NCBI GenBank assembly: GCA_018715905.1
Contig: DVKS01000015.1
Location: forward strand, 1-45,743
DNA: 45,743 nt
Source of the DNA: Candidatus Caccovicinus merdipullorum
Lineage (GTDB): Bacteria > Bacillota > Clostridia > Lachnospirales > Lachnospiraceae
Direction of reading: 5' to 3'
The position numbers were made by a program, and so were the translations under genes. This document shows positions 1 to 7,879 of this stretch, one piece after another (positions within the stretch are counted from its first letter, which is position 1; each line of letters starts with the position of its first letter). The notes beneath the pieces were generated by a model, which had not been told where the DNA came from, made no database searches, and saw only the letters and a list, made by a program, of their open reading frames with translations.

Positions 1-639
1 AAGGAAGGCAATGAGTTCCAACGCCAGTTCTTCCTTATTTAATATATCGTCATTAATGGAACCCAGAAAAGCCAGGCGGATCCCGGCCTGCTGATCCTCA
101 AATTTCGGCCAGAGGATGCCCGGCGTGTCCAGAAGCTCCAGGGTTTTGCTCAGGCGGATCCACTGGTTTCCCTTGGTCACGCCGGGCTTATTCCCGGTTT
201 TGGCGCAGGCTCTGCCTGCAAAGGAGTTGATAAACGTAGATTTTCCCACATTGGGAATGCCTACAACCATGGCCCGGACCGGCCGATTTAAAATGCCCCG
301 GCGCCTGTCCCGCTCAATCTTCTCCCGGCACGCCTCCTGGACTGCCGCATTTACCTGCCGCACACTGCCCCGGGAACGGCTGTCCAGATGTACGGTACAG
401 TATCCTTTTCCCCGGAAATATTCATCCCACTTTTCTCCGGCTTTCTCATCTGCCAGGTCCCATTTGTTCATAAGAATCAGACGCGCCTTTCCTTTTCCCA
501 GCTCGTCAATATCCGGATTCCGGCTGGAAAGAGGCGCCCGCGCGTCCACCAGCTCAATCAGCAGGTCGATCAGCTTGATCTCTTCCTTCATGGCCCGTAC
601 TGCTTTGGTCATATGGCCGGGATACCACTGTATATTCAT
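1..639 (-). CDS. rbgA: Ribosome biogenesis GTPase RbgA/YlqF (3' end cut by window edge)
   Basis: Assembly GTPase for the large ribosomal subunit; the family acts on the 45S intermediate in Bacillus. The visible 213 residues begin with the family-typical MNIQWYPGHMTKA. They show the circularly permuted GTPase order: the G4 motif NKWD at about 58-61 precedes the P-loop GIPNVGKST at about 127-135 and the G3 motif DTPG at about 171-174. The start ATG is preceded by AGGGGGAAAAGA. The C-terminal domain lies beyond base 1, so the gene is truncated by the window, not broken. It lies downstream of lepB and rplS on the same strand with no clear terminator between, so co-transcription is likely. Identification is firm. 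Confidence 0.95.
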   Translation of the reverse strand, partial: MNIQWYPGHMTKAVRAMKEEIKLIDLLIELVDARAPLSSRNPDIDELGKGKARLILMNKWDLADEKAGEKWDEYFRGKGYCTVHLDSRSRGSVRQVNAAVQEACREKIERDRRRGILNRPVRAMVVGIPNVGKSTFINSFAGRACAKTGNKPGVTKGNQWIRLSKTLELLDTPGILWPKFEDQQAGIRLAFLGSINDDILNKEELALELIAFL

Positions 640-729
640 TCTTTTCCCCCTGTTCGTCTTATCCGTTTCATGATGCCGGAGACCATCACCCACAGTCCCC
701 GGCAGTATCCATTTATCAATTATCGGTTT

Positions 730-1275
730 CTATCGGATGCTTCCCATATTAATGGCCGGGAAAATCCGGAACCAGACCTTTCCCAGAATCTGGTCTTCTT
801 TTACATTTCCCACATTGGAAAAACGGCTGTCCTCGCTGGAATTCTGATTGTCTCCTAAAAGGAAGTATTCATCCTCTCCCAGTGTTATGGGATTTTCCGC
901 AAGACCTGCCAGTGAAACCGTGCCCAGTTCTCTCTCATCCGGAAGCACTTCTCCGTTAATATAAACCTGTCCGCCGCGGATCTGGACCGTCTCCCCGGGA
1001 AGACCGATAATCCGCTTAATATTCGCTTTTCCGTCTTCCCGCCGGAAAACCACCACGTCAAAGCGGTCCGGCTTTCCCAGATCGTAACTCAGCTGATTCA
1101 CCAGCACCACATCGTCCGCGTTTAAAAGGGGCGACATGGAATTACCGCTTACCGTCACCTGGACACCAAAGGCGTAAACCGTAAAACAGCCCAGAGCAAT
1201 GACCACGATAATGTCTGTCACCCAGTTTACAGCCCGGCGAAGCAGGCTCTCTTCTTCATTTTTAAATGCTTCCAC
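730..1275 (-). CDS. lepB: Signal peptidase I
   Basis: Membrane-bound serine/lysine protease that removes signal peptides from exported proteins. The 181 residues have one N-terminal membrane segment (about 17-37). The catalytic serine is in SGNSMSP (Ser46), the catalytic lysine in the NIKRIIGLPGE box (Lys87), and a GDNQNSSEDSR box lies at about 141-151. The size fits Gram-positive SipS-type enzymes. The start is a GTG: the only upstream in-frame region is closed by a TGA, and AAGGTG lies just upstream. It sits between rplS and rbgA, a conserved arrangement. A hairpin follows rplS, so expression may be attenuated read-through from the rplS promoter. Confidence 0.95.
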   Translation of the reverse strand: MEAFKNEEESLLRRAVNWVTDIIVVIALGCFTVYAFGVQVTVSGNSMSPLLNADDVVLVNQLSYDLGKPDRFDVVVFRREDGKANIKRIIGLPGETVQIRGGQVYINGEVLPDERELGTVSLAGLAENPITLGEDEYFLLGDNQNSSEDSRFSNVGNVKEDQILGKVWFRIFPAINMGSIR

Positions 1276-1305
1276 TCTATCACACCTTATTTTACTTGCA
1301 CATCA

Positions 1306-1422
1306 ACAAAAAGAAAAGGCTGCTGCAGAAGTCCTTACCGGTCCGCCCATATCTGCAGCCGAAAAACGGCAGTCACAAAACACATGGCGCGGCCTCCGGT
1401 CCAGTCTCTTCTGCGGCAGCCT
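1306..1422 (-). terminator. Long-loop terminator-like hairpin between rplS and lepB
   Basis: On the minus strand a 15-base arm (1408-1422, AGGCTGCCGCAGAAG) pairs 14/15 with a second arm (1317-1331) about 76 bases later. It is followed by TTTTCTTTTTG. The T-rich run suggests an intrinsic terminator, but the large loop is unusual. The loop also holds a smaller hairpin built on GCCG/CGGC. Since lepB starts 31 bases beyond, partial termination or RNA processing is as likely as full termination. Confidence 0.5.
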
Positions 1423-1433
1423 CTTTCCCCCAA

Positions 1434-1781
1434 TTATTTAACCAGCTCTTTTACCTTAGCAGCCTTGCCGACACGCTGTCTTAAGTAGTTCAGCTTAGCG
1501 CGTCTTACTTTACCCTTGCGGACTACTTCAATCTTGTCCACGAAAGGAGAGTGTACCGGCCAGGTCTTCTCAACGCCGATGCCGTTGGAATTCTTTCTCA
1601 CGGTAAAGGTCTCTCTGGCTCCGCCGTTCTGTCTCTTTAATACGGTGCCCTCGAATACCTGAATTCTCTCACGGTTTCCTTCCTTGATCTTGTTGTATAC
1701 CTTTACGGTATCACCAACAGCGAACTCCGGAATGGATTCCTTTAACTGGGTTGCTTCAATGTTCTTAATAATGTCGTTCAT
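1434..1781 (-). CDS. rplS: 50S ribosomal protein L19
   Basis: Large-subunit ribosomal protein at the 30S-50S interface. The 115 residues match the family length. They contain the recognisable core [20 protein letters not shown] and a basic end with [20 protein letters not shown]. The start has AAGGAGG nine bases upstream. A good sigma-A promoter lies about 85 bases upstream, so in this genome rplS heads its own unit and is not a direct continuation of rimM-trmD, which lie about 7 kb away. lepB and rbgA follow. Confidence 0.98.
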   Translation of the reverse strand: MNDIIKNIEATQLKESIPEFAVGDTVKVYNKIKEGNRERIQVFEGTVLKRQNGGARETFTVRKNSNGIGVEKTWPVHSPFVDKIEVVRKGKVRRAKLNYLRQRVGKAAKVKELVK

Positions 1782-1862
1782 TTGTGAACCTCCTTGTACT
1801 ATTTGATGTTCTTAAATACCTAATCTGTATCAGAGGACCATCTCTTTTTTCGTCACAACATT
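1782..1862 (-). ncRNA. Candidate L19 ribosomal-protein leader (5' UTR structure)
   Basis: Between the predicted transcription start (about 1860) and rplS there is an approximately 80-base leader. ATGTT near its 5' end can pair with AACAT near the ribosome binding site. Inside, AGAG-ATGGTC-CTCT can form a short hairpin. Firmicutes rplS genes often carry an autoregulatory L19 leader, and position and layout fit. I could not check a covariance model, so the assignment is tentative. Confidence 0.45.
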
Positions 1863-1865
1863 TAG

Positions 1866-1894
1866 ATGATAGCATAAGGCGGTTTAAAATGCAA
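1866..1894 (-). promoter_or_regulatory. Sigma-A promoter of rplS
   Basis: TTGCAT (1889-1894) and TATCAT (1866-1871) are separated by exactly 17 bases, reading toward rplS. Both boxes match the sigma-A consensus well. Confidence 0.75.
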
Positions 1895-2035
1895 GGAGTT
1901 TTTCGCTGAATTCTTCGGTTTCCTTGTGATTTTTCGCGGCCTTTCTCTTCTTTCAGCAAATCTTTAACGTTTTCTTCCTTCTATCATTCACTGCGATACC
2001 ATTTCAGCTGGTTTGCTGGTATGGATACATAATTA

Positions 2036-2464
2036 TCAGCGCTCCTCCCTGTACCGGTACGCACCCCACCAGTCAGGCATCAGCTCTCCCAGCGTCACCG
2101 TCTCCCGCTTCGCGTAGTCCACCATGATTTCCATATCCTTATTCTTTTCCGAAAGCTGCAGAAAAAACTCCCGGCAGGCGCCGCAGGGCATTCCGCTTCC
2201 GCTGCCAAAGGGCGCCTTGTCGCGAAAGGCGATCAGGCGTTTTACCACCGTCTGTCCGCTGTTTATATACATATTCAGCGCCGCCGTCCGCTCTGCGCAT
2301 AAGTCCATGACACCGCAGCAGCTTTCTATGCAGAATCCCGTATAAATCTCCCCGCTTTCACTTTCCAGAGCGCACACCACATGGTGCGCATAAACAAACG
2401 GTGATACCTCCTGGGGACAATACTGTTCCCTGGCCTTCTCATATAATTTTTCCCAGATATCCAT
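2036..2464 (-). CDS. cdd: Cytidine deaminase family protein
   Basis: Zinc-dependent deaminase for cytidine or deoxycytidine salvage. The 142 residues show the zinc/catalytic motif CAERTA (Cys ligand and catalytic Glu) and the second motif PCGACRE (two Cys ligands), as in tetrameric cytidine deaminases. The N-terminal part is slightly divergent, so another nucleoside-type substrate cannot be excluded. Its start has AGGAGAAATGAAGT upstream. It lies 83 bases downstream of the ABC exporter pair and may be co-transcribed with it. A nucleoside phosphorylase and ECF transporter elsewhere in the window could belong to the same salvage physiology. Confidence 0.85.
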   Translation of the reverse strand: MDIWEKLYEKAREQYCPQEVSPFVYAHHVVCALESESGEIYTGFCIESCCGVMDLCAERTAALNMYINSGQTVVKRLIAFRDKAPFGSGSGMPCGACREFFLQLSEKNKDMEIMVDYAKRETVTLGELMPDWWGAYRYREER

Positions 2465-2547
2465 ACTTCATTTCTCCTGCTATGTATAAATTTTCTTGTG
2501 ACTGCAGAGTCAGTCGCCGATCTCTCCTGCCGGAACAGACAGGCTTT

Positions 2548-4323
2548 TTATCGGAACTGACTGCGGTACAGTCTCCAGTAAGCTCCCTTCATGGCCAGAA
2601 GTTCCTCATGGCTTCCCTCTTCCAGAATGTTTCCCTGATCAATGACGAAGATCCGATCCGCCTTTCGTATGGTGGACAGCCGGTGAGCAATAATAAACGA
2701 AGTCCGCCCCTTTAACAGCGCATCGATTCCCTTCTGCACCAGAATCTCGGTGTGGGTATCGATGCTGGAAGTCGCCTCATCCAGAATCAGGATCCCCGGT
2801 CTGGAGACCATGGTTCTGGCAAAAGCCAGGAGCTGCCGCTGGCCAATGGAGAGACCGGCTCCGCGCTCGCTGATCACCGTATCGTACCCTTTTTCCATCT
2901 CCATAATAAACTCATGCGCATTCACAGCTTTTGCCGCTGCCTGGATCTCCTCATCCGTTGCGTCCAGGCGGCCGTAACGGATATTGTCCCGAATGGTCCC
3001 GGAAAACAGGAAATTATCCTGGGTCATGATGCCAAGCTGACTGCGCAGGCTTTCCAGTGTCACCTTCCGCACATCCATGCCGTCAATAAGCACAGCCCCC
3101 TCTGATACCTCGTAGAACCGGCTGATCAGGTTCACAATCGTAGTCTTTCCGGCTCCGGTGGGTCCCACCAGAGCGATAGTCTCACCGGGCTTTACCTTAA
3201 AATTCACATCTTTTAAAATCATCCGGTCCGGCTCATCTCCGTAGGCAAAGGAAACATGAGAAAATTCCACAGCTCCTTTTATAGCAGGAAGGATTTCTGC
3301 ATCCGGCGCATCTGCAATATCCGCCTCCGTATCCATGATCTCAAAAATGCGCTCAGCAGCAGAAATATTGGTAGTCAGCTTATTATAAAAATTCGAGAGA
3401 TTTCGAATGGGACTCCAGAACATGGCAATATACGTGGAAAAAGCCAGAAATGTTCCGATGCCCACAGCTTCCACACCCATGATCCGAATGCCGATAAAGT
3501 AAAGGAGAAATCCTCCCAGCCCCCAGGTGATCTCCACCACCGGGCCGAAGCCGTCTGCAACTACTACCGCATCCACAAACGCCTTCCGGTGTGCATCTGT
3601 CAGCTGATAAAAAACCTTCTGTGTCTCTTTTTCTGCCGCAAAGCTCTGGATCACCCGAATCCCCGACAGATCTTCATGGATACAGGCACTTAGATTCGAA
3701 GTCTTTTTCCGGTACGCCTGCCAGAGCCGGTGGGCAGTCGTCTCGATCAGAAACATGCCGGTCACCAGAATCGGCAGAGTAAGAAGGGCCGCCATGGCCA
3801 GACGATAATTTTTCACCAGCATAATCACCGCCACGCACACCACCGTCACCAGATCCGGGATCAGCTGGGTAACGCTGTCTGTCAGTACGTCCTTTAAGGA
3901 GTTTACATCACCGATCAGCCGCGCCAGAATCTTTCCCGTAGGCCTGCTGTCAAAAAATCGGAAAGACAGGGTCTGGATATGATCAAAAAGCTGGTTCCGG
4001 ATGGTCACCAGGATCTGGTTGGAAATATCCGCCATGATATACATCCTGGCCTTGGTGCCTGCCAGAAACAGACAAAACAGAATAACCGCGCCGCCCCCAA
4101 GCCTTAAAAGCCCTGCCCGGTCGCCCATGGCTACGTAATCATTGATGGCCTTTTCCATCAGGAGAGGCGTAATCATGCTGATGGAAATGGTTCCTGCCAT
4201 AATGCAGAGCACCAGAAGAATCCTCTTTTTGTATGCCAGCAGATATTTTAAGAGCCGCAGAATGGTCTTTCTCTTGGGCACCGACTGCTGCTCTTCATCC
4301 ATACGGCTTGTATTTACTGCCAT
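2548..4323 (-). CDS. ABC exporter half-transporter, catalytically competent subunit
   Basis: Type IV ABC exporter with an N-terminal six-helix membrane domain (about residues 25-325) and a C-terminal ATPase domain. The ATPase has Walker A GPTGAGKTT, a signature-like LSIGQRQLL and Walker B LILDEATSSID with an intact catalytic Glu. The LSIGQRQLLAFAR form of the signature and the partner's altered Walker B match the TM288/BmrD side of heterodimeric exporters. Its ATG overlaps the upstream partner's stop by 10 bases, with GGAGG just before. Drugs, peptides or lipids are possible substrates; the sequence does not decide. Confidence 0.9.
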   Translation of the reverse strand: MAVNTSRMDEEQQSVPKRKTILRLLKYLLAYKKRILLVLCIMAGTISISMITPLLMEKAINDYVAMGDRAGLLRLGGGAVILFCLFLAGTKARMYIMADISNQILVTIRNQLFDHIQTLSFRFFDSRPTGKILARLIGDVNSLKDVLTDSVTQLIPDLVTVVCVAVIMLVKNYRLAMAALLTLPILVTGMFLIETTAHRLWQAYRKKTSNLSACIHEDLSGIRVIQSFAAEKETQKVFYQLTDAHRKAFVDAVVVADGFGPVVEITWGLGGFLLYFIGIRIMGVEAVGIGTFLAFSTYIAMFWSPIRNLSNFYNKLTTNISAAERIFEIMDTEADIADAPDAEILPAIKGAVEFSHVSFAYGDEPDRMILKDVNFKVKPGETIALVGPTGAGKTTIVNLISRFYEVSEGAVLIDGMDVRKVTLESLRSQLGIMTQDNFLFSGTIRDNIRYGRLDATDEEIQAAAKAVNAHEFIMEMEKGYDTVISERGAGLSIGQRQLLAFARTMVSRPGILILDEATSSIDTHTEILVQKGIDALLKGRTSFIIAHRLSTIRKADRIFVIDQGNILEEGSHEELLAMKGAYWRLYRSQFR

Positions 4324-6041
4324 TCCATTTCCTCCTCCCCGTACTGCACCTTAAAGGTCTGATAATAAAGGCCGCGTTTCTTCAGAAGTTCCTCATGGGT
4401 TCCCCGCTCGGCCACCCGGCCGTTTTCCAGAATCAGGATCTGGTCCGCGTTCTGCACTGCAGAGATCCGATGGCCGATGATGATCTTCGTGCAGCTTTTC
4501 AGCTCCTGAAGCTGCCGCTGAATCTCTTTTTCTGTCTCCATATCCAAAGCTGAGGTGGAGTCATCCAGAATCAGCACCGGATTCTCCTTTGCAATGGCTC
4601 GGGCAATGCTGATCCGCTGTTTTTGTCCGCCGGAAAGGCCCACGCCCCGCTCACCGATGATGGTATCGTATTGTTCCGTCAGCTTCATAATAAATCCGTG
4701 GGCGTCTGCACAGACGGAAGCACGTTCCACACTTTCCCATTCTGCCGCATCCCGGTTTCCTGTTTTGATATTGTCCTGAATGGTATCCGAGAAAAGGAAT
4801 ACATCCTGCATTACCACGGAAATCTGCCTCCGCAGATCAGAAAGAGACAGGCTGCGGACATCTTTTCCATCAATCAGGACCTGGCCGGAGGCGGCATCAT
4901 AAAACCGCTGGATCAGGTTCACCACAGAGCTTTTTCCCGCTCCCGTCATTCCCATGATCCCCAGCGTACTCCCTGCCGGAACCGTAAAGCTTACATCCTT
5001 TAAAATCTCTTTGCCGTTTATGGAAAAATCTACATGGTTAAAACAGATCTCGCCGCGCATTCTTTCCATAGACTCTGCCCCTTCCGGACTGGAAATCTCA
5101 GGCTTCTCCCGGAAAATCTTTTGAATCTTGCCATTGGAGGCAATCGCCGCTGCAAAGTCATTGCTCAGCCATCCCACCATCTCCATGGGCCAGACAATGT
5201 TATTGGCATACTCGGAAAAAGCGCCCAGCTGGCCGATGGAAATGCGGCCGTCAATAACCATGATCCCTCCTGCCACGATCACCGCCATCAACAGCACCTT
5301 GGATAAGAAAGAAATATTCGGCTGATACCGGGCAATCAGTCCGGCCTGTTCCATATTCAGACGGTAATACTTCTGATTATGGGCGCGGAATTTCCGGATC
5401 TCGTATTTCTCTCTGGCAAAGGCTTTCACTGTCCGCACTCCCGCCAGATTCTCCTGTGCCGTGGTATTCATGGATGCAGTCTCCTCGCTGATCCGGTCAT
5501 ACACATCCCCCAGTCCGTTTTCCATCCGCAGAGCAAACCAGGCAATCACCGGCATCACCAGAAGGGGAATCAGGGTAAGAAGAGGGCTGATCCGGAACAT
5601 ACAGAATACCATTACGCAGGTATGGATCACACATTCGATGATCAGCATTCCCACAAATCCGCAGGCATTCCAGATCCGATCCACATCATCCTTTACTCTT
5701 GCCATCAATTCTCCTGTATTATGACTATCAAAATACCCCACAGACAGGGTCTGGATATGATCAAATAGATCTTTTCGCAGACGGCTTCCAATACCGGAAG
5801 CGGCAAAATCAAAGATAAACTCTTTCGTGTACTGGAAAACAGCCCGCCCCAGTCCGATTCCCAGAAGGCCGAAAAGAAGCTGCATCAAAAGTTCCGTCCG
5901 GCCCCCTACAATTACCTGATCAATGATCCTCTGGGTGATCTGCGGCGCGGCAGCATCCAGAAGGATACTGATTACCATGGCGATCACCGCAATCCCATAC
6001 AAAGGACAGTATTTCCCTATATACTTCCACAAGCTTTTCAT
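4314..6041 (-). CDS. ABC exporter half-transporter, degenerate-site subunit
   Basis: Partner of the next gene in a heterodimeric ABC exporter. The 575 residues contain a six-helix membrane domain followed by an ATPase with Walker A GMTGAGKSS and a canonical LSGGQKQRISIARAI signature. Walker B reads VLILDDSTSALD, so the catalytic Glu is replaced by Asp. This is the hallmark of the TM287/BmrC-type subunit that forms the non-hydrolysing site. The start has GAGGTGA seven bases upstream. A TATAAT lies about 25 bases upstream of the start, and two inverted-repeat boxes flank the promoter area, suggesting regulated expression. The substrate is unknown. Confidence 0.9.
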   Translation of the reverse strand: MKSLWKYIGKYCPLYGIAVIAMVISILLDAAAPQITQRIIDQVIVGGRTELLMQLLFGLLGIGLGRAVFQYTKEFIFDFAASGIGSRLRKDLFDHIQTLSVGYFDSHNTGELMARVKDDVDRIWNACGFVGMLIIECVIHTCVMVFCMFRISPLLTLIPLLVMPVIAWFALRMENGLGDVYDRISEETASMNTTAQENLAGVRTVKAFAREKYEIRKFRAHNQKYYRLNMEQAGLIARYQPNISFLSKVLLMAVIVAGGIMVIDGRISIGQLGAFSEYANNIVWPMEMVGWLSNDFAAAIASNGKIQKIFREKPEISSPEGAESMERMRGEICFNHVDFSINGKEILKDVSFTVPAGSTLGIMGMTGAGKSSVVNLIQRFYDAASGQVLIDGKDVRSLSLSDLRRQISVVMQDVFLFSDTIQDNIKTGNRDAAEWESVERASVCADAHGFIMKLTEQYDTIIGERGVGLSGGQKQRISIARAIAKENPVLILDDSTSALDMETEKEIQRQLQELKSCTKIIIGHRISAVQNADQILILENGRVAERGTHEELLKKRGLYYQTFKVQYGEEEMEWQ

Positions 6042-6065
6042 GTACTCACCTCATAATGCATCCTT

Positions 6066-6071
6066 ATTATA
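6066..6071 (-). promoter_or_regulatory. -10 box for the ABC exporter operon
   Basis: A perfect TATAAT reads toward the exporter operon, with its predicted start site about 17 bases before the gene. No convincing -35 box lies 16-18 bases upstream, which suggests an activator-dependent or weak promoter. The spacer is occupied by one arm of the repeat described separately. Confidence 0.55.
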
Positions 6072-6072
6072 A

Positions 6073-6165
6073 AAAACGCTGTGAAAACGATGGTTCCCTT
6101 TCCAGGTACTGCACGGCTGTTTTTGCAGTCCCGGAAGAAGAGAAAAAGCGTTTTTACAGCGTTTT
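6073..6165. repeat. Pair of 17-bp inverted repeats at the exporter promoter (candidate operators)
   Basis: AAAACGCTGTGAAAACG at 6073-6089 is matched 16/17 by its reverse complement at 6149-6165, with 59 bases between. The proximal copy sits in the spacer upstream of the TATAAT. Each copy itself contains two AAAACG units about 10 bases apart, one helical turn. This is what a pair of repressor or activator sites with DNA looping would look like; no regulator gene is adjacent. Confidence 0.55.
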
Positions 6166-6198
6166 CTTTCCTTTTCCTGCTTCCGATTTTCTTTTGCA

Positions 6199-6229
6199 AT
6201 GCAAAAAGGCCGCCGAAGGCAGCCTTTTC
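6199..6229 (-). terminator. Intrinsic terminator (second of two)
   Basis: The minus strand reads AAAAGGCTGCC, loop TTC, then GGCGGCCTTTTTG. The 11-bp stem has one G-T wobble and ends in a T run. It backs up the terminator just upstream and isolates the exporter operon from the tRNA-modification operon. Confidence 0.75.
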
Positions 6230-6246
6230 ACAAGTCAAAATCCCGC

Positions 6247-6277
6247 AAAAAAGCCGCAGCCATTTCAGACTGCGGCT
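6247..6277 (-). terminator. Intrinsic terminator after the small ORF
   Basis: AGCCGCAG and CTGCGGCT form an 8-bp stem around a 10-base loop, followed by six T on the minus strand. It ends the operon that runs from ylxM through the DUF512 protein and the small ORF. Confidence 0.85.
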
Positions 6278-6300
6278 CAAGATCCATAATAATCCCGGTT

Positions 6301-6381
6301 TTATTCGGACGCGAGGCAGACGAAACAGCAGTTTTCGATTTTCTGATCATGTTTTCTCTTTTTGTCATTCAATCGCATCAT
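6301..6381 (-). CDS. Small cysteine-containing ORF, 26 residues, unknown function
   Basis: Not recognised. It reads MMRLNDKKRKHDQKIENCCF followed by VCLASE and a stop. The reason to list it is the translation signal: AAGGAGG lies eight bases before the ATG, near the optimum. It starts 76 bases after the DUF512 gene stop and ends just before two intrinsic terminators, so it would be the last cistron of the operon. The first half is strongly charged and the second half holds three cysteines (CCxxC). It could be a short functional peptide, a metal-binding peptide, or a leftover ribosome binding site. Conservation is the deciding test. Confidence 0.4.
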   Translation of the reverse strand: MMRLNDKKRKHDQKIENCCFVCLASE

Positions 6382-6457
6382 CACATCTGCCTCCTTTCCA
6401 TCGCGTTCCGGCGTCATCGATATCTTTCTCTCAGGATACATCCTGTTCTCTGTTCTG

Positions 6458-7879
6458 TCAAGTATTTTCATATGCTTTGATATAGACAAAGTTTTCATTT
6501 TCCCGTTCCATGGCATAATCCGTCTCAAGTACCGCCCGGATAAAATCTTCGCCGCCCGGCTCTACTGCCGCCACTTTAAGATTCAGGGCTTTCTCTGCGT
6601 CTGCCACAGTTGCATCATCCAGAAAGACCTGCTCGCCGCTGCGAAGCATATTGGAAGGGATCAGAAGACGGTCTCCCAAATCTGTTCCCTGCTCCTGCCG
6701 TGCCTTTAACTGGGTGATCAAATCCCGGCCGGTGATCAGCCCGGACACGGTAATGGTTTCTCCAAAGAAATCATTACGGATCGCGTACACATGCACGGTC
6801 AGACCGGGAACTGCCTCCATAAGCCGTCCTGCAAAGTCTTTTACCGTGGAGTAGGCCAGTTTTCCTGTGGCAATGGTCAGAGTCTGGGGACCCTTTTGGG
6901 CTGCCTTCTGGAAAAAGCCTTCCTGAAGCAGGTTCTCATAAGCCTCCCCAAACTCCCGGATAAAAAGACGCATCATACCTACGCCGTTTTCCAGCTGAAT
7001 ATAACCGTCATACCGTTCCTCCTCAGGGAAATCCAGGCCGGCTGTGATATACCATTCATCACTGGCATGGATAAAATGAAGGCCGTATCTTTCATAAAAT
7101 TCCTTCTGGCGGCTTTCCACCATCCGGATCACATCCAGAGCCTCTTCCCTGGAAAATAACTCCAGGGGGTAAAGTCCCTCCCGAAAGCGGGTCAGGCCTG
7201 CCGGCACCACGGAAACGCTGCGCATAAAGGGCAGGTATCTGGAAAGATCCTCAATGCTCCGCTCCAGCTCTTTCCCGTCATTGACGCCCCGGCATACCAC
7301 GATCTGGCCGTTCATCTCAATGTGATTTTCATACAACGTATCCAGAAACTTCAGCTTCTCCCCGGCAAACCGGTTGTTGAGCATTTTGCACCGCAGTTCC
7401 GGATTGGTGGTCTGGACAGAGATATTGATGGGTGCCAGATGCATATGGATGATCCGCTGAATGTCTGTTTCTTTCATATTCGTCAGCGTAATATAATTGC
7501 CCTGAAGGAAAGACAGACGGGAATCATCGTCTTTAAAATACAGGGTATCCCGCATTCCCGGCGGCATCTGATCGATAAAGCAGAAAATACATTTATTGCT
7601 GCAGGAACGGTACTCGCTCATCAGCCCATTCTCAAATTCCAGGCCCAGATCCTCGTCAAAGTCCTTGTCGATCTCCAAAAGCCATTCTTCCCCATCGGGT
7701 TTTTCGACCAGCACTTCGATATACTCACTTTTAATCAGGTACCGGTAATCAAAAACGTCCTGGATCTCCTGGCCGTTAATGGACAAAAGCACATCCCCCG
7801 CCTCAATTTCCATCTCCTCACCGATGGAGCCCGGAGCAACTTCCCGGATCACATGCCGGTTCTTTTTTTCCTTTTTCAC
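6458..7879 (-). CDS. DUF512-family radical SAM protein with N-terminal PDZ domain
   Basis: Conserved clostridial iron-sulfur protein of unknown reaction. A PDZ-like domain (about 8-75, with GSIGEEMEIEAGDVLLSING) precedes a radical-SAM-like segment carrying CSNKCIFCFIDQMPPGMR, whose CxxxCxxC spacing is that of a 4Fe-4S/SAM site. The C-terminal DUF512 domain follows. The 473 residues are normal for the family. The start is a GTG that overlaps the tcdA stop by four bases (GTGA), which shows translational coupling. Its place behind trmD and tcdA hints at an RNA- or translation-related role, but that is inference. Confidence 0.85.
   Translation of the reverse strand: MKKEKKNRHVIREVAPGSIGEEMEIEAGDVLLSINGQEIQDVFDYRYLIKSEYIEVLVEKPDGEEWLLEIDKDFDEDLGLEFENGLMSEYRSCSNKCIFCFIDQMPPGMRDTLYFKDDDSRLSFLQGNYITLTNMKETDIQRIIHMHLAPINISVQTTNPELRCKMLNNRFAGEKLKFLDTLYENHIEMNGQIVVCRGVNDGKELERSIEDLSRYLPFMRSVSVVPAGLTRFREGLYPLELFSREEALDVIRMVESRQKEFYERYGLHFIHASDEWYITAGLDFPEEERYDGYIQLENGVGMMRLFIREFGEAYENLLQEGFFQKAAQKGPQTLTIATGKLAYSTVKDFAGRLMEAVPGLTVHVYAIRNDFFGETITVSGLITGRDLITQLKARQEQGTDLGDRLLIPSNMLRSGEQVFLDDATVADAEKALNLKVAAVEPGGEDFIRAVLETDYAMERENENFVYIKAYENT

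Noticed and set aside
1765..1959. Possible 64-residue protein overlapping the rplS start on the minus strand
   Set aside because: It spans the rplS promoter, leader and ribosome binding site, has no ribosome binding site of its own that I can see, and looks like chance open frame.
6081..6095. Catabolite-responsive (cre) site at the exporter promoter
   Set aside because: The TGAAAACG core fits, but the other half of the consensus does not; the inverted 17-bp boxes explain the sequence better.
6038..6280. Possible 80-residue protein just upstream of the ABC exporter
   Set aside because: It runs through two terminators and the promoter region, so it is not a plausible gene.
6382..6528. Longer N-terminal extension of the small cysteine ORF into the DUF512 gene
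   Set aside because: The strong ribosome binding site directly precedes the ATG at 6381; the extension overlaps DUF512 coding sequence.
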